This document shows, one piece after another, positions 57,359 through 64,000 of a stretch of 64,000 nt of DNA; position 1 is the stretch's first letter; each line of letters begins with the position of its first letter. The notes under the pieces were generated by a model that made no database searches, was not told the DNA's origin, and worked only from the letters and a program-made list of their open reading frames with translations. The stretch comes from Ascaphus truei. Its lineage: Eukaryota > Chordata > Amphibia > Anura > Ascaphidae. Where the stretch lies: assembly GCA_036426205.1 (NCBI GenBank), contig WSYH01001186.1, positions 66,613 through 130,612 on the forward strand. The letters run 5' to 3'. Both the position numbers and the translations under genes were made by a program.

Positions 57359-57540
57359 GGTATTTGTAGAATTTGTACTTTTCAATTATATACTTTTAGA
57401 TATCAGATAATGTTGCACTATTATCTGTCCTGATTTGACTGCATGCCTGTCTCTTTTGGCAAGGAGTAAGTGCCATGTCCCATGCCATGCACAGCAAACT
57501 ACAAAAGTTATGACACAGGTTCCATAAATGCAGTGTTTTT
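57359..57540. other. unannotated sequence
   Basis: About 180 bases between the LTR end and the LINE tail; nothing recognised. Confidence 0.5.
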
Positions 57541-57544
57541 AAAA

Positions 57545-58600
57545 AAAAAATGTATTTATTTTATTTATAACAACATTTATATAGCACCCTTATCCAGAGT
57601 GCTGTACATTAGTTAGTAAAACTTATTTGGTTGGTGGGCAGGGAAGGGAACATTATGGACCAGGCCAAGGGTTGGGAGCATTTAAAAGCTTGATTGGTTT
57701 GTGGACAGGGCCCTAGGTAAAGTCCCTGGATTTAATCTGGTCGATTACATAGTCATATGTCTGACAGTGGGGACAGTGGTGTCAATTGGATCTATTTGGT
57801 GGGTGACTTAGGAGGGTTTTGGAGAGGCATTAGGAAGGTTTAGGAAGGATGAGGGAAGGGGAGATCATGGCCGTTGGGGAGTGTGGGGGTGAGGGAGGGG
57901 ATTGGAAAGGAAGTTGATGGGAGCTCATTGAATGAGATGGAAAAGAGTTGAGTTTTGAGTTGCCTTCTGAAGATAGTTAGGGAAGGGGCAGATTGTATGT
58001 GGTGGGGTAGCTTTTTCCAATGCAAATTATTGTAATCGAGAGGCGGTACGGAGGGCTGGGGGGGAGTTAGGGTTGGGGAAGTCCAGGAGCGAAGAGGATT
58101 GGAAGGGGTGTAGCGAGAGATGAGTGCTGAAAGGTAAGGAGGAGCAAGACTAGGGAAAATTGTATAAACCAGGGTGAGGAATTTGAAGAGGGAACGTTGT
58201 TTGGATGAGTAACCAGTGGAGTTGGGAGAGGAGAGGGGTGGCGCAGGCAGAGCCAGGGCGATTGAGGAGTGTATGGGCTGTAGTGTTTTGGATTTGTTGG
58301 AGGGGTATAGAGAAGTAGAGGGGGAGACAAAGGAGAAGGGAGTTACAATAGTCGAGATGGGTAAATATGAGGGAGTGGATGAGAAGTTTGACTGAAGAGA
58401 GAGAAATGAGTGGACACATTTTTTTATGTTGTATACGTGGTAGCAATAGGTGGTTGTGATAGAGGTGATGTGTTGGGCAAAGAGGGGGGAAGGATCAAAG
58501 GTGACTCTAAGGTTGCGAGCATAAGGGGGGAGGAGATTGTGGTAATTGGGGAGCATGGAAGGGAGGAAGAAGCAGGAAAGTAGATAATAAACTGCAACAG
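57545..58600 (-). pseudogene. L2/CR1-type LINE, 3' end of RT ORF
   Basis: Minus strand. The frame 57,840-58,556 has ARNLRVTFDPSPLFAQHITS, the signature that follows the RT palm in L2/CR1-like LINEs (VRNLGVxFDxxLxFxxHI). It continues through scraps such as IVTPFSFVSPSTSLYPSNKS, SLAPPYLSALI and SAPSLTIFRRQLKTQLF, typical of the C-terminal region. The alternative frame 58,150-58,446 carries HLDYCNSLLLCLPLY, so a frameshift lies between. The 3' end (tgtacagcactctggataag and the gctatataaatgttgttata tail, in minus orientation) closes the element near 57,545. It is 5'-truncated, as is usual for LINEs. Confidence 0.82.
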
Positions 58601-59841
58601 TGGATATGTACAGTACTGTACAAGGTAATTAGACAGAAATATAAAATGTACACATCTTCACCCCAGATACCTGCTGTAGACACTGTACTGTAGCATTCAG
58701 AGTATAATATGCAAATAGGGCAGTGTGCCACCTGTTGGAAGTGCACTGAACTGCAACATCACACATAATTATTCCGTTTGGCCACAAATGAGGTCTGTGC
58801 ACGCTTACTCCAGCAAGGTGTATGGTGAGGTGGCGGATAATTTGCACACTTTATGGATGAAATTTCACATAAATCATGATTTATCTGTATATGTGAAAAC
58901 ACCTGACATATTTTGGAAATTTGCAATTTTAAAAACAGTATTTAGAATATATTTTACATATTTAAATTAGAATGTTTCCGAGTTATCTAAGGTGAAAGGC
59001 TTGAATTATTAACTCCTTGATGGCCATAAATGGATGAGTCATGTTAGAAATATAGAGCCCGAGGCCTTAAATGATGCCTAATCAAGAGCTTGATTGCCCA
59101 CATCCAATATGATGCAATCTATGTCCCCTGACAAGCAATCCTTCATCTTGATTGATGCCTTTGCTCCTCTGTTGATTAAATAATAATCCTCTTCTGATAT
59201 TTGTTGAAAAATTAAAACTTTTCTTCTGTCTCTCCATTTATTATTACAGAAGCCAATCCTCAAGAGAGGGAGAAGCCCTTGTATTGTGCCTGTTGTCATC
59301 TCTTAACATATATTTGGTGACCATGTGGTTAACCAGTCAAATTAGATTATCTGATTCATCATGTATAAACTGCTCTTACCAATCTTGTCAATCTCACTTG
59401 TGTTTGCAACATTCATATATTAGATGGAGAAAATCATGAGATGAAAACTGACATGTTTGTGTCTGGATAGAGAGGTAAGTTATTGCAAATTGAAATAAAT
59501 CTGGTCTTCAATGGAAGGAAATACTGAAATACTTGAATTCTATTTCTGACACAAATTGATTTACTATTCTACACATGGAGTGCATATTTTGAAAACAAAG
59601 TTAATAAGAGATGGCTGTCATTTTGCAAATGTAAATTAACATAAGGCAATGAGTATCCCTGAGGGGGAACTACTTCATTAGGATAAATCAGAGTCATTGA
59701 GCAAGCTAGATTTATTGGAGGATCTCTTCATTCGAAAACTGATTACAGCAGATGTTTCAGGCTGATACAAAATGCCTCTCTAGGTGTAAAGCTTCAGAAG
59801 TTCTCAAGTTCCGACCAGCTGTAGTCTATAAAAACCAGGTA
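58601..59841. other. no gene seen
   Basis: AT-rich DNA without long conserved frames, tandem arrays or element ends I recognise. Minus-strand frames of 60-80 codons here look random. Confidence 0.5.
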
Positions 59842-60173
59842 CAGGCATACCCCAGTTTAAGGACACTCACTTTAAGTACACTCGCAAGTAAGTGAGTACA
59901 CTCCCAATATGCAAATGGCAGCTCGCACATGTGCCTGTCAGCACGTCCTGAACAGCAATACCAGCTCCCTACCTGTATCAAAGCTGTGTGCAAGTGGGGA
60001 GACTATAGAGCCTGTTACAAATGCCTTATTTACATCAGTTATGCACGTATATAATGATTGCAGTACAGTACATGCATCAATAAGTGGGAAAAATGTAGTG
60101 CTTCACTTCAAGTACATTTTCGCTTTACATAAATGCTCTGGACCCATTGCGTACATAATGCGGGGCATGCCTG
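59842..60173. mobile_element. Tigger-like MITE
   Basis: Ends caggcataccccagtt and (complement) caggcatgccccgcat are inverted partners. They closely resemble Tigger/pogo-type ends (CAGGCATACC). TA duplications lie at 59,840-59,841 and 60,174-60,175. At 332 bases with no transposase, it is non-autonomous. Confidence 0.8.
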
Positions 60174-60175
60174 TA

Positions 60176-60900
60176 AATAACTATAATTGCAATATGAAAC
60201 AATTATTTAGGGAGAATATAAAGGCAACTCTAATATAATCATGAAACATACAGATGTAGTAGGTGTTATTGCACCCACTAAAACAAGCCAGCAGGTGAAA
60301 TAGTCCTGCCCCTTTTCTACAAGTGCTAATGCCTTTTCAATGGTGTCTGCTCCTGCTGGGGCGTTGTGTGTGTCTTGTTGCAATGTGCAAGCAGGAGCAT
60401 TAACAGCTGCTACGTCTGTACATGTAAACAGAGACAAAAGTCATGAAACCGCTAAAAAGTCATACATTTCATCCAAAACATGGAGGTTATCATCAGATGT
60501 GAATATTATAAAATAATGAGAATTTTTACCTGAAATATTGGTGGAGGATGATTAATGTAATAATCTCTTGATGATTACTAGTTGGTGTTGACTGATATGA
60601 TGGAAGCCTACAAAAAAAGTAGAATTTAAGTAACTTGTAAACCTGTTAAACTAATGGTGATAAAGATAGACATTAGCAATATCAGCATATATTTATTGTT
60701 TCATTTTCCATACCCACAATATTATAACATTATTGTATTGTTTATAGCCGAATACTGGCTTTTATACTGCAGAACCAGTAAAAAACATAATCTACTGTAA
60801 CTATAAAAAAACAACAATAAAACACTTGAACGATAGAGTCTGCCCACTAACAAACTCCTACTTTAGACAAATAGGGCATAAGAGCTTTATTAGGGGTCTA
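60176..60900. other. no gene seen
   Basis: AT-rich, no recognisable element. It leads into the PLE coding remnant. Confidence 0.5.
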
Positions 60901-60939
60901 TTAACAGCAAGCAGTTTTGCATTTAAATACATCTTGCTG

Positions 60940-61740
60940 TACAGCATTCATTAAAATGTTCTCGCATAAGGTTCTCAACAAACATTGGGGTATTCATCAA
61001 AGAGATCCAATTATAAAAACAATTCTACCTACAGTACCAAGCCCCAAATGGTCTTTAGAAGGGCACAGAATTTGTAATTATACTTGGCACCTAGCTGCCC
61101 CATCAGTAGTCAGAGACAACATGAGTTCACATGGTTACAAGACCTCAAAGGCTACTACATTTGTAATAGATGCTTAGGGTGCAACTTCAGTGCCAAATGC
61201 AAAAAGTTCAGGTTTAACGTAACAGGCACTGAATATGACATCAACACCTTTGTAAACTGCAAAAATAATTTTTGCGTGTATTTACTCGAATGCCCTTGTG
61301 GGCTTCAATATGTCGGCAGAACCAGTAGACCCCTCATGGGGCGGTTTGCCGAGCATGTGTATAAGATTGTAAGCTCTTCGGGGCAGGGATTTCCTTTCCC
61401 ATTGTCTGATTTTTGCTGCACTTATTGTATTTTTAAACTTCCCTGTACTTTGTGAAGTGCTGAGTACACTTTTGGCGCTATATAAATAAAGGCATACATA
61501 CAATACAATACAACATCAAGAGGGGTTTTGAGACCCATAGTTTCTCCAACCATTTCAAAATCAAGAATGGCCAAAACCTCGAAGGGTTAATATGCAAATG
61601 CATTGACCATCCAAAAGTATACTGGAGAGGGGGGGGACAGGGTGGGTGTGATATCCAGACGTGAAAGCTTCTGGATATTCACACTTAAAACGTTATCCCC
61701 CAATGGGTTTAACATTGAGTTTGATTTAGCCTAATTTCTT
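60940..61740 (+). pseudogene. PLE linker and GIY-YIG endonuclease, split by a SINE
   Basis: The plus-strand frame reads VLNKHWGIHQRDPIIKTILP (the PLE RT-to-endonuclease linker). A frame change then gives LKGYYICNRCLGCNFSAKC (a Cys cluster) and NNFCVYLLECPCGLQYVGRT, then SRPLMGRFAEHVY (GIY-YIG pair VYLL...QYVG with its Arg). At about 61,366 the frame is interrupted by a SINE. It resumes at 61,510 with NIKRGFETHSFSNHFKIKNG and then degenerate sequence ending near ISPMGLTLSLI-like text. This is a fourth, distinct PLE family in the window and the only coding one on the plus strand. Stops and frameshifts make it inactive. Confidence 0.85.
61366..61509 (+). mobile_element. SINE with L2/CR1-like tail inserted in PLE
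   Basis: Starts at gattgtaagctcttcggggc and ends tggcgctatataaataaagg followed by a short ataca repeat. This is a common vertebrate SINE/LINE-tail form. Removing it rejoins EHVY with NIKRGF of the PLE. Confidence 0.75.
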
Positions 61741-62800
61741 AATGAATGATATGTTAATTTGGCGTTTTTGATCACCAATCCATGTTATCCTCGTGAAACC
61801 AAGAATCTTGTTAGAACAGAATACATTTGTCCAAATTTCATTTGATATATATATATATATATAATTCATATAGCTTTTATATATTTTATATACAGTAGAT
61901 CATTTATATTGTTTTTAATATTTTTGTTAGCCTGTACATGTGGAACACCTACCCCACTGGCCCTGTGATTGCACTTCTGTCTTTGTGTGGTCCCCTGTAC
62001 TGTTACTTAACAGTTTATTAGTATAACCTAGTGGACCCTTACATTTATGGCAATTGAAGGGTTAACATTGTAAGGTATAAATAACACATGGGATGATAGA
62101 CTCTACAATCCCCTGAGGAAGTGGCCAGTAGCGTCATGAAATGCATTGGGAGGAGACTAATTACGTTGCTGACCGAGGAGTGTGGAGTGAGCCTTTCAGT
62201 GACGTCACCAGTGCGCTCGTCGGGACACATGATCACAATTGTTGGGGCAAGCGCGCAGCAAACACTGACACTAACTGAGGCTCTGTTTGGACACGCTGCA
62301 GACGGTAAGATTGTTTCATTTATAGCAGAGACACATTGCAAGTGTGATTGTCTGCTTTGTTTCTTTTAAATTAAAACTTTGTAGTTCTGCACCATCTCTT
62401 TTCCCTTTGGTCTGAGTGAAGCAACGAAGTTCAAGAAGCAGCAACACGTGGGGTCCATGGAGCAGCAGGAGAAGACGTTGGCACAAGCACAGTTTCTATC
62501 AACTGAATGCATTGCAAGCCCACTTTGTAAATAGGCATTTAATTAGTTTTAGATAGGGCATCATATCTGGATTTTGCATACTGCACTATTGTGTGTCCCC
62601 TTCTTTTTGTGTATTATGCATTAGGATGAACACTATCCACAACGAGGACACTATTTAAACAGGATCCAGGACTGGAATTATTCCAGATTGAAGTATTTTC
62701 GTGGACTTTTTTGGGGACATTAGTACATTATAGTGGTAATCCATTTAATGTTTTCTGTCAGATATATGTGCCGGTGATTGCATTTGTTTATTTTTTTCTC
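61741..62800 (+). repeat. PLE 3' terminal repeat with hammerhead-like motif
   Basis: It follows the endonuclease on the same strand. A (TA)n run lies at 61,846-61,862. At 62,113-62,145 it has ctgagga, a hairpin (aagtggc...gcgtcat) and gaaatgc. CTGAGGA fits the hammerhead consensus; stem II pairing is weakened by what look like CpG-decay changes. The right limit is not certain. Confidence 0.55.
62113..62145 (+). ncRNA. hammerhead-ribozyme-like motif
   Basis: Perfect first box CTGAGGA and second box GAAA, with a poorly paired stem II. Confidence 0.45.
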
Positions 62801-64000
62801 GCGTAAGAGTGGAAAAAAGAGACAGAAAATAAAAAATACCTGTTTTTGGACAGCTCTAATTATCAGTGTAATTGAAAAAATCTCAATGTCCCAAGTTTTA
62901 TTATCCTAATATTTTGCCCTGCAATATTATACAAATTCTGCAAGAAATACAAAAAGTGTACATTTAATTTCAGAGAAAGTCAATTAAATGTATTTCAACT
63001 TTCAGTTCATAAATGCACATTTTGCTGTAATTCTGCTGCAAGCAAGAATATTTTTCCAAGACAACTCTATTGGCGAAAAACCAGCAACCAAATTCTTCCA
63101 AATCAAACATTATGCGCCTGGCAATTTGTTGATAAACTACAAGATTGCAGAGTTTGACAAAAATATCGTTCTTTTAATATTTAATTATTTTACCACTGAA
63201 ACATATGAAGAATAAACAAATGAGTTGGTAGGAATATCAAGTTTTCAAATATTTTTTTATCATAGCTGTGTCAAATGTATTTTGTTAAGCAACTTTTCAA
63301 CTAGCTATCTAAATATGGATATATGTGGCATTAGATTAACTAGTGCTTTCAAGTTCCAACAATATTTTGTGGCAAAATACAGTAAGAAACAATGATCTAC
63401 TACACATAAGGAACACACAATTTAACACATTACACACTAAACTTGACCTCAACACAATATGTTCTCCGTAAAAAACCCTAAACAATAATCCTAATTTCAC
63501 CAATAGCAAGTGGTACTGATAGGTTACTGCTCAAAGTAGGACATATTACTGTACTGTATATGCATGTACAGTATTACTAAGATATGAAAGCGGATACCAT
63601 AGTAGCGGGAATGCCTTAACTGTTAGAACACATCTGCTATGTTTGTGCACACAATGAAACTTCAATGTTGGTGAAGCAGATTTGTCATTGTCGTAGCATG
63701 CATGGGTGTTGAAGATCTGAATTGAATATACTACTGAGAAGTGTGGGATATATATTACTTTAGAAAACACTGACATTAGATTGCAGCAGTTATAATGGTT
63801 TGTTAGATACATTTACAATATATTCTGCTTCCCTACAGCTCAACACAGTATGCTTTACAGTATGTGTTCCTATTTGGAATTTAAGTCAGGGCATTTTTTA
63901 CAACAACAATGGAGAGAAAGATTCCAATCAGAGGAGGCACTATAGTCTGGTGCAAAAATATGCCATGAGTGATAAATAATAATACATTTGAATTAATCAT
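62801..64000. other. no gene seen
   Basis: AT-rich sequence with frequent TACAGTA/CTGTAC words and short random frames. No element end, RNA gene or repeat array is recognised. Confidence 0.5.

Noticed and set aside
63520..63580. tactgtactgtatatgcatg-type palindromic run as a regulatory site
   Set aside because: Short low-complexity words of this type are frequent throughout the window.

Overview
The window looks like an intergenic, transposon-packed stretch of a vertebrate genome, most likely an amphibian (frog-like). This is inferred from the mix of elements: several Penelope-like retroelements (PLEs) that carry GIY-YIG endonuclease, L2/CR1-type LINE tails, a Tx1/L1-like LINE scrap, a Gypsy LTR element, a BED-hAT transposon, Tc1/mariner and Tigger-like elements, and long (TA)n, (CA)n, (GAT)n and (GA)n runs. 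I recognise no conserved host gene and no tRNA or rRNA gene. Nearly every long ORF is either transposon coding sequence in some state of decay or a by-product of tandem repeats.

Layout. 1-5.2 kb: a minus-strand PLE (reverse transcriptase plus upstream ORF, broken by single in-frame stops) followed by three copies of its terminal repeat, one inverted and two in tandem, then a fragment of another PLE. 5.2-9.9 kb: a 4.7-kb Tc1/mariner-like transposon (copy 1) with an unusual gene: a forkhead (winged-helix) domain exon followed by spliced exons for a helix-turn-helix/DDE transposase. 10-13 kb: another PLE tail with endonuclease, and a possible solo LTR. 13.1-14.2 kb: a 48-bp minisatellite. 14.26-18.37 kb: a 4.1-kb element ('T') with 23-bp terminal inverted repeats, two nested near-perfect hairpins and a large internal palindrome. 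18.4-46.04 kb: a second, heavily nested T copy containing two more PLE families, a palindromic MITE, C-rich minisatellites and CA repeats. A block of about 13.7 kb is present twice here, and the second version (about 28.4-42.3 kb) is riddled with small indels, which suggests unpolished long-read sequence or a false duplication. 46-49 kb: a coiled-coil ORF, two (GAT)n arrays and a decayed BED-hAT transposase. 49-57.4 kb: a Gypsy-like element (zinc-knuckle Gag, RNase H remnant, 3' LTR) whose 3' LTR appears to be split by a second copy of the forkhead transposon (52,647-56,686). That copy has an intact forkhead ORF, no transposase exons and a 0.86-kb-arm palindrome. 57.4-64 kb: L2/CR1 LINE end, Tigger-like MITE, a plus-strand PLE split by a SINE, then unannotated AT-rich DNA.

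The main candidate for something undescribed is the forkhead-transposase element. In copy 1 a splice from the end of the forkhead ORF to an acceptor at 6485-6486 joins it in frame to the transposase. Without that splice, the last codon is followed at once by a stop that lies inside the splice donor. Copy 2 keeps only the forkhead part, whether spliced or not. This suggests a transposon whose DNA-binding domain is a captured forkhead fold, with built-in production of a DNA-binding-only protein that could act as a repressor. Fusion and capture are inferences from sequence; nothing here shows expression or activity.
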